Positions 24,386 through 37,557 of a stretch of 64,000 nucleotides of DNA are shown here, one piece after another; the first letter of the stretch is position 1; every line of letters begins with the position of its first letter. A model generated the notes under the pieces. That model searched no databases. It saw only the letters and a list, made by a program, of their open reading frames with translations, and was not told the DNA's origin. A program made the translations under genes and the position numbers. Source of the DNA: Tomocerus qinae (Eukaryota; Arthropoda; Collembola; Entomobryomorpha; Tomoceridae); the NCBI GenBank assembly GCA_020055645.1, contig CM034546.1:134995875-135059874 (forward strand), read 5' to 3'.

Positions 24386-25705
24386 TTATAGTAAGTAACA
24401 TAATTAAATTTATTTCGAAGCAACTTGTTCACATCATTTTTAGCAATGCTTTACAACATTTAATTAAATTCTCCTTAATATTAAACTTATTGAATGAAGT
24501 TGTCGGGTTGCTTGAAGCACTGAAATTATTTTCCAACTGGGAGCTGAATGTTAGAAAATATTACAACAATTAATCATCATAAAATGCTATGTGGGAAGGT
24601 TAAAGAAATAGTTATATTGACTCACATCCCAAGGTACTGGTTCGTCACAGCATTCTGATGCTGCCCAATATTTTATTCCTCCACAAATATCGTCACTTTC
24701 GCTTTCATACATTCTTCCACTAGGGTAGTGCGTGTATGGTGGACTTGGTGCCAATTCCCGGCAAGCTTTACTAGGAGTCCAATATTTGTCATGACATTTA
24801 CTCCAAATGCAGTGTTCTACATTTTTAAGTACATCGGCTTTATATATTGTTCATTCTCTTAAAACGTTTAAAATTCAAAATTTCGATAAATTAACTTACT
24901 TGAATCAACACTAACAAACAAAGCCATCATGGCCAAGGAGATTATGACAAACTTCATATGGAAATGTAACTGCAGAATGACGGAGATTTATTTTTATAGC
25001 AGTTGATGTTATCTTGCACAGCTAAATAGACATCTGATAAAAATTCAAATGATGCCCACCAGATCGACAGAACGAACGATTATGATATTTTATGGTGGAA
25101 AATTAATAATAAAAGGATTAATTTAACATTAGATGGAACCATGACTCGATTAAATTGACAAGCCATCCAACCAAATCATTTATTTACCTTCGTCATTAGT
25201 CATTAGACACAGTATGCAATACTAATTACTAGTGCTAAATGTTTGGACTCGTAACATAAAAAGAAAAAAATTCCATCACAATTATATTGATAAGAAATGG
25301 TGAAGATAATGGAAATGGATCGTCATTGTATGTATTAGGATGGAGAATTGGAGATGGATGTGAGCAAAACGTCATGCCTTTACGTTTGTCATATGTAATT
25401 GAGCCAATTATTAAAGCTAGGTTTACCCAACATTGAAAAGTAATTAGTTGGATATTGTGAATCTGGGTTTTAAAGATAATCCCAGATATTGAAGATAAGA
25501 CATTAAAGAAATTTTTCCAGGCCAAGTAACGCCCGATTTGTTCTGCATTCTTATCAGTTGAAACAAATTGATCCCAAGAAAATATGGCATCATTTTATGT
25601 GGGGATTCATCTTCTACTTAATAAACCAGATTCAGTAACGTCTCATTAATCAAAGCATGTGTAAAATAGTTTAGTGGTAAATAAAAATGAAGCATTTTAG
25701 TATTT
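24386..25705. repeat. Segmental duplication, copy 2 (partner 17235-19345)
   Basis: This is the homologue of the 17.2-19.3 kb block without the two inserted MITEs. It carries the second small-peptide gene. Confidence 0.8.
24526..24957 (-). CDS. Secreted six-cysteine peptide, copy 2
   Basis: The exons are 24900-24957, 24626-24837 and 24526-24543 on the minus strand, with the same splice phases as copy 1, giving 95 aa. The signal peptide is MKFVIISLAMMALFVSVDS. The mature chain keeps the spacing C-x4-C-x10-C-x25-C-x10-CC and the end LPVGK. Differences from copy 1 are concentrated just before and after the fourth cysteine (ESESDDICGGIKYWAASE against ENHGYVSCGGMSYWAESE). It sits 0.4 kb past the receptor's stop and converges on it. 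A 2-bp indel upstream of exon 2 would disrupt the frame if it were exonic, so it marks that stretch as intron. The function is unknown. Confidence 0.8.
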
Positions 25706-26356
25706 ACTCTTTAAAGGTTTAATATTGATTTTATGCAACTTAACTAGTACATGATGGCTGTATGTGTATGTATTTACAAAAAGATACATCGTGTCCTCAG
25801 TATACTATGTTCCTACTACTTTACGTGTACACTTTTAACTAGATAAATATTTTTAGGGTATGCGCAGAATAAATAAATTTCATTTATTTCAGTTCATTGT
25901 TTATTTATTGTGTCACCAACGTTAAAAATTCAATCTCAAACAAAACGCTGACAATGAAATGCTTTAAATGTAAAAGAATATATTGTTATATTGTATCTCT
26001 ACTTATAAATATTTGAATTTACAATACATGCCAAATTATTAATTGTAAAAATTCTATAGGATGAAACTTACAATTATAACTGATTGAATACTACTTGTAT
26101 TGAAATGACAAAGTTCATTACATAATGTTATTTACATTATTCATTATATCACCAAACCAAACAGTATAACAATTCATTACAAACAACAGAATATACACCA
26201 GTAGAAGTCGATAATCTAAAATATAAATAATAACGACATAAAATCTATTCTGCTATGACTATTTACAAGTTACAACTACTTAGCTATATCTAATAATAAT
26301 AATACAAAATGAAACACAGTTTTAACGAATTGAATCTATTTTCAATTCCGAATTTT
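24958..26356. other. Gene-free spacer
   Basis: The proximal 750 bp belong to the duplicated block. The rest is AT-rich 3' flank of the Artemis-like gene. No further gene is seen. Confidence 0.5.
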
Positions 26357-28223
26357 TCATTGTGCTGGCGAAATGTTGTCATCAGGATTCCCGGTTAGGT
26401 CGTAGAAATGGCTAGGGTAGTCATCTACTATTTCTATTGGCTCTTCATTATTGGCTACAACATCGCAGGCTTCTTGTAGAAGTCCTCTCATCTAAATTAA
26501 ACACAAAAGAGAATAGCTGATTAGAAACTTTGATAAAACAATGAATTTGAATCAAAATGTTAGTACAAATAGATTTCAGAATATTTACCTCTCTGACTGT
26601 AGTTCCGAATGGAGAATATAATGGGTAGACATTGTTGGCAGAAACATTCAAGTAGTCCATTAGTCTTGCTTGTTCATATCGGGATAAACTGTGGCAATAA
26701 ATGGCACGAATACTGGATACTCCCTCGTCGTAGACAGTTTTCTCGTAGCCGTGCTCCTTCCAATTTTTTTCGTCCGTGAATAACTTCAATGCGTCATCAG
26801 ATCCACGACTAGAAAAGTTGCTTTGTAGACTGATTTCATTCACCTGAACAAATAAAATATTTATAAAGTTATGAAACTAATTAATCTAAGACAACAATAT
26901 CTGAAATTAAGACTAAGCAATAACAGATAAGCCTTTTAGTCTGAATTTATCCAACTCACTTCAAATCTGATGGCCCATTCTCCTTCTTCAGTACAAAGTT
27001 CGTTATCATTGGTTTGACCACAGCAGCAATGGAAGTGGTGGATGGATTCGTCAGAAGTTGTCAGAGCTTCCGTGTTAGACAGATCTGGAAATTTAGGAAT
27101 CTCTTTCAGGAAAGCGGCAAGTGCTTCTGTCACATGAATCTGCTCCATAGATTTCTCAAACACACAGCGAAGGAAGTGGGCACAGGTAGCAATAGGAGAA
27201 CGAGATGGAACTGAAATCCAAAATCGAATTTAAACATTATAAATTACTCTGAAATTTTAAACCAAATGGAATTCGCAGAAATAAATAATAAAATTATATG
27301 ATAATTACCTAAATCATCCATGATTTCAAATCGCAATTCAGGATCCTTTTCTATCTTCATCTGGCAGCAATTAATCAGCTGTTCGGTGACAACACGACGG
27401 GAAGGCAGTTCGGTGATATTCTTAGTGCAGAATGAAGTGTCGAGGTACAGCTTGTTGATTTCCTTTGGTTTTCCAGTCACAGGATCGTGAAGAGGTGCAA
27501 GAAGTCGAAGATCTCGTTTGTTGACACGGCAGGAACCAGTATGCAATATTCTACAGCTGATTTCACCTCCATTCTCCGATTTTTCCAAAAGTAGCATCAC
27601 ACTCCCAGCATGATGACCAGCCGAAAGAGGAGTGACAGTGACACAGGAAGACTCCGTGTAGATCTTGATCGGGGTATTTGTTTCCAGTAGCTTTATCTTT
27701 CCCTCAGTCAGAAGTTGCTGCAATAAAGTAGACGTTTCTTCTCCTGCCTCCACAGAAATGGTGGTAGTCCAGTACAGCAAAAACTGGTAGGATATTTGGT
27801 GCAGGTACAAACATCTGGAATCATCTTCTGATAGACGTTGAAGAAAACTCGACTCGAAAATATTGGCCAGGATATCTAAAAAAATAAAGAATTCAGATTT
27901 ACAATCACGTTGTTAAAATATTTAAACCAAATCTATATTAGTGTCTAAGATATAATATAGCTCCGAGTCCCATTCAAAATTGACCTGAATAAAAATAGAA
28001 ATATAGCTAATAATATCTTTAAAACTAAAATTATAGAATCCCCAAAGAATTCAATTAAAAATGTCTTACCGTAATCACAATGGGTCAGGAAAAATGCTTT
28101 CGCGTCAAGAATATCACTGGATTTTACGTTGTTGCTGGAAAAACGATTAATGCTGATTTCTGGGGCATCAGACAGCTTCCCAGTGTTCTGTTTAATTGGC
28201 ACAACTTTGCGATAAGCTTCCAT
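26357..28223 (-). CDS. SNM1/Artemis-like protein with degenerate metal site
   Basis: Coding exons on the minus strand are 28070-28223, 27309-27875, 26960-27210, 26589-26843 and 26357-26491. All phases match, giving 453 aa. A 5' UTR intron (28229-28476) precedes the ATG. The order of motifs follows Artemis (DCLRE1C): AFFLTHC, SAGHHAGSVMLLL, LHTGSCRVNKRDL, then INKLYLDTSFC..ITELPSR, and near the end NVYPLYSPFGTTV, equivalent to the beta-CASP end. Artemis is a nuclear nuclease in DNA end joining. Here the HxHxDH signature is replaced (THCDYGD) and the TGD aspartate is Ser (TGS), while the AGH histidine stays. Metal-dependent cleavage therefore looks unlikely. The vertebrate disordered tail is absent. 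A pseudoenzyme is more likely than a pseudogene, because the frame and splice sites are intact. Confidence 0.82.
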
Positions 28224-28740
28224 GTTAACTGCAAATAAAAAAATCGTCAGTAAAATTGTATTTTATTATTAAATATCAACAAATAAACTATCGATTCCAA
28301 ACACTAACCATATGATCTAACAACACACTACTGTATAACATAATACAGTTATAACTAGTCTAAAGAATAAAGAATATAACTCTTTATAAAAATGACAGGA
28401 ATATACCAAATCACAGCAAATCACAAATTAAAATTTAAAAAAATAATTAAATGAATTAATTAAATTGTTAACTCACCAATTTTTAAAAGATTGACTGGAA
28501 CGAAAAGACACTTTATTCCTAGACTTAAGCCAGCTGCAGAACAAAGGACTTGCTCGAACAAAGAGTGGAGACTCGAACAAAGAGCAGGAGGAGGTGAGAT
28601 GTTTCCAGTGGAGGATTTGAATAGTTAATGTGACCCTGGAAATCATTTTCTTCATTTTTATACGATTTGTAAGTGAAGGTTGTTAAAGCAGTGACTAACC
28701 GATAGAAGTGTGTTGTGCCATGTGCTTGAAGTATAACTTC
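28224..28740 (-). promoter_or_regulatory. 5' UTR exon and promoter region of the Artemis-like gene
   Basis: A donor AATTG|GTGAGT (28476-28475) pairs with the acceptor TATTTGCAG just before TTAACATGG, giving a UTR intron of 248 bp. The non-coding first exon starts somewhere above 28,477. It contains a duplicated CTCGAACAAAGAG motif (near 28552 and 28573). The transcription start was not located. Confidence 0.5.
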
Positions 28741-30214
28741 ACAGGCTTCACACGCTATTAGTGTAACATTATCCAGGCTAATCCTTTACATGCTGTGCCG
28801 GCGCACTTACAATTTTGGGTTCAGGTACTTCCCAGTTCCTTAGTTCCACCTTCCACCAAATACTGGACAAGCTATTTTGGAACTAAACTGAGGACGTGTG
28901 CCTAAAACTCCTGGAGTCAATGATGCACAGGTACCTAATCCACTACACATTTTTAATACCCAGCGTAGATCAAGCCAGACGGATTAAACAAACGTAGACG
29001 GTTATATTTAAGCATCTATTGTTTTTTGTGAGTAGCATACTAATAATAATCTTTATGCCGACAAGGCGGTGAGTCAACAATGCTATGGCATTATTTAGGG
29101 ATCCTTTTCTTCCCCAAATGTCCGTATAGGTATATATAGCTTACTTATAAGTACCTAAGATTGAGTCTAGACAAAATTCTTGAAGTTCACCCTTTATATC
29201 CGCATCTCGTTATGAATTGTGAGGAATGGGGATCGAAATAGAAATATGGGGAGAAGTAATAATATGGACAAAATGGATTATCTGTTCAACTCATTACTAT
29301 CGTTTCAATCCATTCTAAATAAATATGAATGTATTTACATATATACTGATTTATTATACCTTATTGCATAATAAATGTTTTCATTTTCACTGCTTACGAC
29401 TACGGCGTAGGGTCAGGTTCTATTTAAAAGATAAAACTATGAAAATGGATTCATGTCAACTCAAGCGGTTACTATTTTAAAGCATTTTATGAAGGTACTT
29501 AAGATTAACATCTATTTAGAAGTAAACTGTGAACGTGAGGCGCCACTATAATAATCTCTGTATAATAAAGCTGTTTATATGCATGTCGCATGTCTCTATC
29601 TAACTATCTATCTTACCATGGTAACTGCGGCTTTTTGTTGCAATGCACATGCCCGTACACAATGCATATTTCATAAAACAAGGAAGTACAATATGAGTGA
29701 ACATAGCTAATTTCGAAAATTAAATATTGTTAATATGCCTAATCATTTTGAAATTCAGCATTAGTACTGGGGGCCTAGTTACTACTAATACACAGACTTT
29801 AAATTGAATGTAAAAGTATTGGGATAGAAAACTAGTTGAAAGATACAATACTATTGCCACTCGCATCTCCATAATCATGTACATTCTACGTTTCTAAATT
29901 TCTGTAAAACTGTGCATATAAAAATATATGTAAAGGAAATATATCAATGACCATAAAATAGTGGGTTTTATTATTTATTTAATAATATAGTCGGAAAATA
30001 CTGAATTGGTATTATGAGGAGTCTAAATAGGTAAACCATTTCATGTATCCTATGCTATCTTATCGACTTAAATAGAGCAAGGCAAGCGAGGAGACATCTT
30101 TTAAATGGCAATATAACATTATTCTATTTGCTGTAGAGGACTTCATCTTTGTTGATACAAACGTCTGGATACCTTTATTATTTATAAATGTCTACGATAC
30201 AAGTAATATAACTA
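28741..30214. other. Gene-free spacer before the prolyl-oligopeptidase array
   Basis: No supported gene. A stretch near 29500-29560 (AACATCTATTTAGA...GTGAACGTGAGGCGCC) weakly resembles 37300-37350. Confidence 0.45.
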
Positions 30215-33200
30215 CTAATAATGTCGACTGATAATAATTACCGAAAGGGCTATTAAGAAGAAATCAAGTAAAAAATCTGCAACATCTCGTTTAGTATTAT
30301 TTACAGCACTTGGAGGATATTCCCCATTGTAAGGCAAATTCAAAGATTGGCCAATAAATGAAAAAATGTCGACTTGTTCTTCGATATGTTTGCTTGTTGG
30401 TTTTCCATCTCCATGACCTGCTTCCGTTTCTACTCTAAGTAGCAAAGGGTTCGTCTGGAAGTAAAATTCAAAACAAGCTTTGCATAATAAGTATATAAAT
30501 AATATGATGATCATAATCTGACCATAAAGGCAAATGGGACTTTTAACAGTATTGTATTTAGACGTCGATTTCGAAGGGGGCAATGCCATTAAATCCTATG
30601 TAATATTTGTTAGTATTTGCCTGAAACCCGTTAATTTTAAGCTCTTTTTTGCCGAAAATAGTCTACAATTCACTCATAATGGCGCGATGGGCGTTGCTTT
30701 AAAACACCTTTTCCAATAAATGGCCTAAAATTTTCAAATAATTGCACGAGCCATGAAATTTATAGACCCTTTTGATGAAAATAGCCAATAATATCCTGTT
30801 CAAGCTTTACAAATAATACATTTTGTTATTTTCAGTTAAAATTTTCCATTTTTCGTTCCCAGACATTATATTAGATAATATTGTTCAACTTTTTTCCTAA
30901 AAACGGCACATTTTCGAGACGCCGGGACGTTTTTTTGCCAAAAACGGGACGGATGGGCAGTCTAAAATATGATAATAATATGAGTATGTCAAAATGGCAA
31001 ATAAACATATCGGGATACCTGGCGGTCACTCCTTCCTATAGTATACTGCAATTCGGCCGAGTATTTGTACGAATGTGCTGGAACAACTCGGTCGTCGTGA
31101 TCACTAGTCATTACTAAAACCGCAGGATACTGCACGGTCTCGTTTACAGGAAGCTTTATTTTGTGGAGCGGTGAATATTTGTAAATGACTGGAAAGTATT
31201 CGGGATCATCAGGACTTCCAAATTCAGCTACCCAGGAATGACCAATTGTAAAACGATGAAAACGAAGCATGTCCATTACTCTGATACATAAAAATTACAG
31301 TCGAAAAATGATATATTATTTTCAAACGGAAATTAAATCTAAGAAATAGTTTACCCGACATGAGGAATGGCAGCCCCGAATAAATCTGGTCTTTGATTGA
31401 CGCAAGCTCCAACTAAAAGTCCTCCATTTGATCCTCCTTCAATAATTACTTTTCCAGGAGTTGTGTAATTGTTAAAAATAAAATACTCGGCGGCGGATTG
31501 GAAATCATCGAAAACGTTTTGCTTATTTTTCAAACTTCCTCCGTCGTGCCATTCATTCCCAAATTCACTTTTAAATAAAAACCAAGTCACATTTCTATTG
31601 TAATTTATAAAATTATACAAAAATCATAAATGTTTTAAAATATTATTTATTCACCTCCCGCCGCGGAGATTGGCGAACGCAGCCAACCCACCAAAATTTT
31701 GCATAAAAACTATTCTTTGGACTACAAATTCTGGCAGTATATTAATGTTAAATCCACCATAGCCGTAAATCATTACAGGATTTTGTCTATTTTTCTCCAA
31801 ATCCTTTTCAACCAAAATAATATTTTCATTTAGATTAGATGCCAAAGCGGTAAATCTCAAAATCAAATAAAAACTAACTTTGTGGTGAATAATGAACATA
31901 GGAATGGATGTTCCATCTTTACTAGGATAAAACACTTGACTAGTAATGAAATCCTTTGAATTAAATCCTGGGATGGAAATTTCGTCATAGTTTTGTAGCT
32001 AGAATATATTTTTTAACAACAAATGTGCCGTAATCTGCCAATTAATGAAATTTTAAAATTATACTATTTTTTTAACTTAATATTAATATAAATACCTGTA
32101 GTTCTGTCTCAACTGCATTAGTGAAATTAAGAATATACATTCGACTGGGAACAAGAAACGACTCAAATCGCATAAACAATAACTTATCGCTTCGTCTCCC
32201 GGAAAATGACTGGACGCTGCCCATATCCAGGGGTAAGTCTTTTATAAACCTTCCGTCTAAATGCCACAATGTCAGTTTACTCTTAGCTTGATCCATGTAA
32301 TTTATAACAAGGTAGTTCCTGTTGATTCACAATAGAATTCGTCATTTAAATTTTCCATGTCGTCCAAAATGGAAGAAATGTTATAACATTGTACTCATTT
32401 ATAGGAGCTGCCCAATAGATGACATTTTGGGCATCTTCGGGGACTATAATTGTCCATTTTGCTGTGGGATTATTTATATTGATGGCAACTATATGTCTTC
32501 TGGGTGCGTTTTTGTTGGTAAGGAAGTAGAAATATTCATTATCATTGGTTATGTACTGAAATCGATTTGAATTTTAAAATAGTTATTGAGGAATTTACTA
32601 TTAATATTGTCTTTGAACTTTTATCTCAACTTTCACCTTATATCGCGCGTAAGTTGGGGCGATTTGAAAATGTTTCCAATTTCCAGGATCTGTTCCTTCA
32701 ATCTTTATACCATAAATGGATCTATCTCCCCAAGATCCTTCACCATGTAAAGCTGTAGGCGTAACGATCAATATCCTCTCTTCAGTGGACAATGCCATGT
32801 CTAATGCACTGTTCAAATAAAGTAATAACATTAACAATACCTTTTTATTGTAATAAATGAACATTGTTCTCCGAAAGTTATTGGGGGTAAGGACTGACAG
32901 ACATTGAAGTTTTAAAACTCCCTCTGCCGAGCTAAATATGAATATCCAATTCATAAAGTGGACCTGTTTCAAAAGAAATCAAACTAGATTTTATGGAAAC
33001 ACAGGCGGTGTGACTTTACAAGAGAAGGGAATTACCGGAGGTGTGGAATTACCGACGCTTCCAAAAGCAAAAGGAAACCTGTGCATGAAGTGAAGAGTCA
33101 TATATGGCATTCTTAATACATTTTAATGTTGTTAGACATAAAGTTTACAACAATTAAAACTTGGGTTTATAATTAAATCGGAAATATCCTTTGACCAGTT

Positions 33201-34792
33201 TTACCAGTCAAGTTTGCTTGGATTTTTTCTCGAAACATTGTGGGATTCGAACCCTTTACAGTCGGTAAGGAGTGCCCACACCAACAGTGGCTTAGTGATA
33301 TTACACTATACCAATTATAGCTACTAGTCATAACGGTTTAGTAATTTATTTTACACTAATTGGTCTGTACTGTCCAAGGACGAAAATACGATTGGGTCGT
33401 CAGCTTGAGAAGTTCCAATTTTGTGGTAGCTAAGTTTTTGATTGATAGTCGTCCCTGAATCTGAACCAATGGGGTCGCCTTCAAATTCTGGATAATGCTG
33501 AAAATAAAATTACTTTATACTACTATTTTTGGAATGAGAATGCTATAATTATGATCATCCAATAAAAACTACGCAGGCAATATTATTTGCCAGAGTCAGA
33601 GTGATATGAATGAAACCAAATAGGAAACCATTTGCAGTTTTAATTGCGCCTGTGTAACCGGAAAATAATTAAGGCATGAGAAATTACTCTTTAGTTAAGG
33701 CCTAATTTTTACCCCATAGAAAATTCCTTCGTCGCCCTTCCAAACTATATCCGTGAATTTGACTTTGATTAATTCATCTTCGAGATCTTTGCCTGAAGAC
33801 ACATTCCGAAAATGAATCGTTTCCCAATCCGAACCGCTTTTAGACAACCCGTAAGCATAAATCAGTCCAGTTTTAGAGAATTGATCAATAGTAAGGGCAA
33901 TTGTGCCATCTTCTGAAAGTTTATTAGGATCTAGAAAAACGCGGCGATTTTTCGGCTCTTCTAAGGAATCTTGTATGTAGAGAACACTAAAATTACAATA
34001 TAGTACATATATTATTGTATTTAAAACTTTTGCTTTTTATGGTGTAAATTCTTTTGAGACAACATTGACTGCTATTTTGGTACCTAAACTGAAGATAATT
34101 AATGATCACTAAATACTGTCAATATCAATTAAGCTCACTATTGATTCTGCAATCCCGTGTTAGAAAACTGGAAGTAGTGTTTGCCATGCTTTGCTATTTC
34201 ATAATCTTTCGGATAGTCCCATAGTTCTGACATCCGTTGTCTTAGTTTGTCTCGAAAATAATATTGCTGAACATAGGATTGTGTAATTATATTTTGCTCG
34301 CTTACAAATTTCTTTATCAGAGCAACACTATTTGGATTTTCCGTTTCTTCCATCCAACGATACGGATCTGAAACCTTGGAAAAGAAAATAGATCATGAAA
34401 CATATACTTTTGTGTACCTATTTATACGTAGTTCCAAGTAATTACATCAATAGTGTAAGTATTTCTAGGTCTCAGACAGAAGTAGTATTCACATGCAGAG
34501 AAGATAAACTACTCTGAAAAATGTGAGAACAGGTTAAGCAAATTACATTTGTTCCATGGTGGTTATCAACTACAGATTCATTTCGGAAAACATCTGGGTA
34601 ATGAAAAGTGCTGGATAAATTGTTCTTTACACTGTTGCACTCCACAACAGAATAAATGGATAGGAAAGCTAAAAATACTACAAAAATTATGGTTTACAGC
34701 ACCTTTATTTGTAAGTGCACAATATTTATAATAAAATATTAGGTTATACAATAAAACGCAAACATTTCATTACCTTGGCGTATTTCATACAT
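30215..34792 (-). CDS. Secreted/anchored prolyl oligopeptidase, copy 1 (13 exons, 780 aa)
   Basis: Minus-strand exons: 34774-34792, 34547-34677, 34139-34374, 33713-33986, 33355-33497, 32637-32808, 32395-32555, 32096-32318, 31879-31998, 31655-31803, 31355-31567, 31019-31280 and 30215-30454. Phases match throughout. This is an S9A prolyl oligopeptidase, which cuts short peptides after proline. The beta-propeller runs from SDPYRWME to the SKDG segment, and the alpha/beta-hydrolase part carries YGYGGFN, catalytic Ser in GGSNGG, Asp in DHDDRVVP and His in EAGHGDG. The proline-stacking Trp is kept (IGHSW). Unlike the cytosolic 710-aa enzyme, it has a hydrophobic N-terminus ([14 protein letters not shown]) and a hydrophobic C-terminal tail ([15 protein letters not shown]). 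I infer secretion with a membrane or GPI anchor. The first 19-bp exon is the least certain. RGGG before the active-site region reads RGGS. Confidence 0.9.
33232..33305 (-). repeat. Possible tRNA-like/SINE fragment in an intron of POP copy 1
   Basis: The minus strand contains GGGTTCGAATCCC, a good tRNA T-arm/B-box. About 35 bp upstream lies an A-box-like AAGCCACTGTTGG. I could not fold a convincing cloverleaf, so this is more likely a tRNA-derived SINE remnant than a working tRNA. The matching intron of POP copy 2 lacks it. Confidence 0.3.
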
Positions 34793-34954
34793 TTTATTTT
34801 AACTTATTGCTCAGATTTGTGCTATTTACAAACCAATGTAATAACTGGATTCTTCCTTCCTTTTTGATCTAAAATTGTTTTAATTGATATCAATAATCAA
34901 AGCTGAAGGAGTAAGTTTTCATTGTAAAAATTTGTGCAAAAAATACACTTGATG

Positions 34955-35780
34955 AAAACTTAAGTGGAAATACTGAATTTTTCTGTAGCTTGCAGGCGTA
35001 ATGCAAATCTCAAACTGATATTTTCGGGCGGATTTATTTTTACTACAACTCGAACTAGTTTTTACTACTATACTGGGCGCTTTGCCAGGAATAGAAATTG
35101 TCCTTGTTCTCACGATATTGTTCCTCACGTGCTCTTGCCCATCAAGCCAAATGGGTGATACAATTTTTAGAATGAGTTACTAAGTTACATTTAAAGTTAT
35201 GGTTCATCAATATGTGTTTAAAGAGTAATTTATGAATCCACTGCAGAGGCAATTACGTTAATCTAGTTTTCTAAAGATGTCTTCAAACAGCCAAACTCTC
35301 TGCAGAAAATACTACGTAAAGGCTATGAAAATGCTCCCCTAATAAACGACAATGGAGGATTTTTCTAAACATATTAACCACATTTAGCTAAGAATTGAAG
35401 TGTATATTAAGTGTATATGCATTATTCCAATGTTTGTATCCAATAGAAATTGAATAAATAAATAAGCAATGGTCCTCTTACATTTACAAAGAAGTTGAAA
35501 GAAGTCAATTAAGTTTAGATAGGTCATGCAATCTATTCTTAGAGACAAATAGAAACCAAACGCTCTTTAACAACTCTCACCGGTTTGGATAAAGGTTGCG
35601 TTTCTTAGAATTACTCCATGCAGTACTTCATTTCGTAGCATTATACATATTATATTCGTTAATAATGTCAACCTTACCTTCAGAGCTTTGGAAGTTGCAA
35701 ATTTTATTACAAGCACGTTACTGAAATATTTAGTGGGTACATAACTTGAGCTATAAAACAAAAATACTAATCCTAATTCA
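34955..35780. repeat. Upstream part of the POP duplication unit, copy 1 (partner 51030-52040)
   Basis: The upstream flank of POP copy 1 matches that of copy 2 (landmarks GCAGGCGTAATGCAAATCTC against GCTGGCGTAATGCAAATCTC; TTATTACAAGCACGTTACTG against TTATTACGAGCACGTTACTA). In the 52-kb copy the match runs up to the stop codon of POP copy 3. In this copy it ends near 35,780 without a gene. It marks the edge of a segmental duplication. Confidence 0.7.
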
Positions 35781-36364
35781 TAACGCCCATCAAATCCATT
35801 TTTTACATACTCACTTTTTATATTTAGCTCTCCCTTGCCCCAAACACCATGCAGATGAACTGGATGCAGAAGAATGAAATTGTAGTTAAGACACTCATAA
35901 ATCAGGGTACCAAGAACAAATGTTCCCTGTCCTTTACAAAAAATCACAGGTCAAACATTAGCCGTCATTGATAAAATTACCCGATATTCGTCAATAAGTT
36001 AATTGATTATGTTCAAAATGGTTCTACTGATATCTATTATACAACATTACTCAAGTGAATTTCACAGCAGTAACACATTTTTAGTGATTAGTTTTCGCCA
36101 CCAAAAACTCAAATAATATTTTTCAACTTCAGTAGGCTTTCCTTACTCTTAGTCGCAATTCTTCTTGTTATAAATTCTGATTAAGTAAGTTACAAACTAT
36201 CTCAAATTAAACCTGTTACCATTATAACCTATTTTGAAGTAACTGCCTTTGTGTTTATAATAAAATGTTGGCAATGCTGAAAGGTGACTGTTAGGTTAAC
36301 TATCAACTTCAATTTTACTTATTTTAAAAATTAGAAAACGTACAAATTAACACTTTCTGGTTAC

Positions 36365-37190
36365 AACTGTCCTTTGACAAAATGTCAACTATTAAATGTA
36401 TACAAATATAATGTAAAAACAAATTACCTAATAGCAATAATGTTTAGTATTAAAGTACCGAATTGTATATTCATGGAAAATAATAGGCAACTCACCGGCT
36501 CTATTGGAGCGCAATAGATACTTCTAGACCAAAGGTTACGTTTCGAGTCTCATATTACTCCAAAAATGCTCTAAATTATTTTTTCTTGTACTAAAATATT
36601 AATTAAAAATTTTCATTTGAATGTTCCACCCTAAATCCTTCTACATCTTCTTTAGCGTTATAACTTGATCTTCGTCCAAAGTTTTCATGCAATTCTGGGG
36701 TGGACGCCAATGAGATAATACTAATCTTTAATTTAGACACAATTTCCAAATTTTCTTTTATTGATTCAAGTGTTTTTTAAGTGGGATATATGTGAGCCAA
36801 CATTTTCTGTCTATAATCGTCCTTTGCCTGAATGTCAACTATTAATTTTATACAAATAGTATGTAAAAATACATTTGTTAGTAAAATAATGATTATTATT
36901 CGGCTACGGGTTGATACCTTTATGAAAACATATTGGCACCTTACTCGTTCTGTTGGTGGTTACTGGAACCCTCTAAGCCAAAGGTTACGTTTAGAATCTC
37001 ATATCACTCTAAAAATGATCTAAATTATGTTTTCTCGTACTAAAATATTAATCAAAAATTGTCATTTGAATGTTCCAGTCAAAATCCTTCTACATTTTCT
37101 TTATCGTTATAACCTGATCTTCGTCGAAAGTTTTCATGCAATTCTGAGGTGGACGCCAATGAAATAATACTAAATTTATCATTAAAACAC
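36365..37190. repeat. Tandem duplication with 449-bp offset
   Basis: Two direct copies (about 36365-36750 and 36810-37190) share CAAAGGTTACGTTT, AAAATATTAAT and GTTTTCATGCAATTCTG, the last at 36681 and 37130. No coding potential was found. Confidence 0.75.
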
Positions 37191-37434
37191 AATTTCTACA
37201 CTGGAGCGCGAACTTGCCTATTATATTCTCTTTTAGGTTTTATTATTATCCTTCAATCTTATTGTCCGAAGTTATTTGTTCATCATAGTAGTTAAGAGTT
37301 AAGACAAACATCTATTTAGACTTAAACAGTGAATGTGGGGCTCCGCTATAATCCGAATACCCAGACTTTGGATTGAATGCAAAACTAAAAATACAATAAA
37401 CCGTAACAAACGGGTGTAGAGTGAATATCAGAGG

Positions 37435-37557
37435 TTGGTAACTATAACAATGGTTATAATCAGTTAAAAAACTAATTTAATATGAGTTTGTAACTATAAC
37501 TATAGTTATAATCAGTTAAAAACAAATTTAATATGAGGTTGTAACTATAACTATAGA
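37435..37557. repeat. Short tandem repeat, about 51-bp unit
   Basis: About two and a half units of GTAACTATAACTATAGTTAT followed by AATCAGTTAAAAAC.AATTTA. Each unit contains a small palindrome. Confidence 0.7.

Noticed and set aside
33232..33305. Functional tRNA gene
   Set aside because: The B-box is good, but I could not form a full acceptor stem and anticodon arm. Kept only as a low-confidence tRNA-like fragment.
35567..35947. 126-codon minus-strand frame
   Set aside because: The same DNA at 51.8-52.0 kb is the 3' flank of POP copy 3 and is not open there, so it is not conserved as protein.
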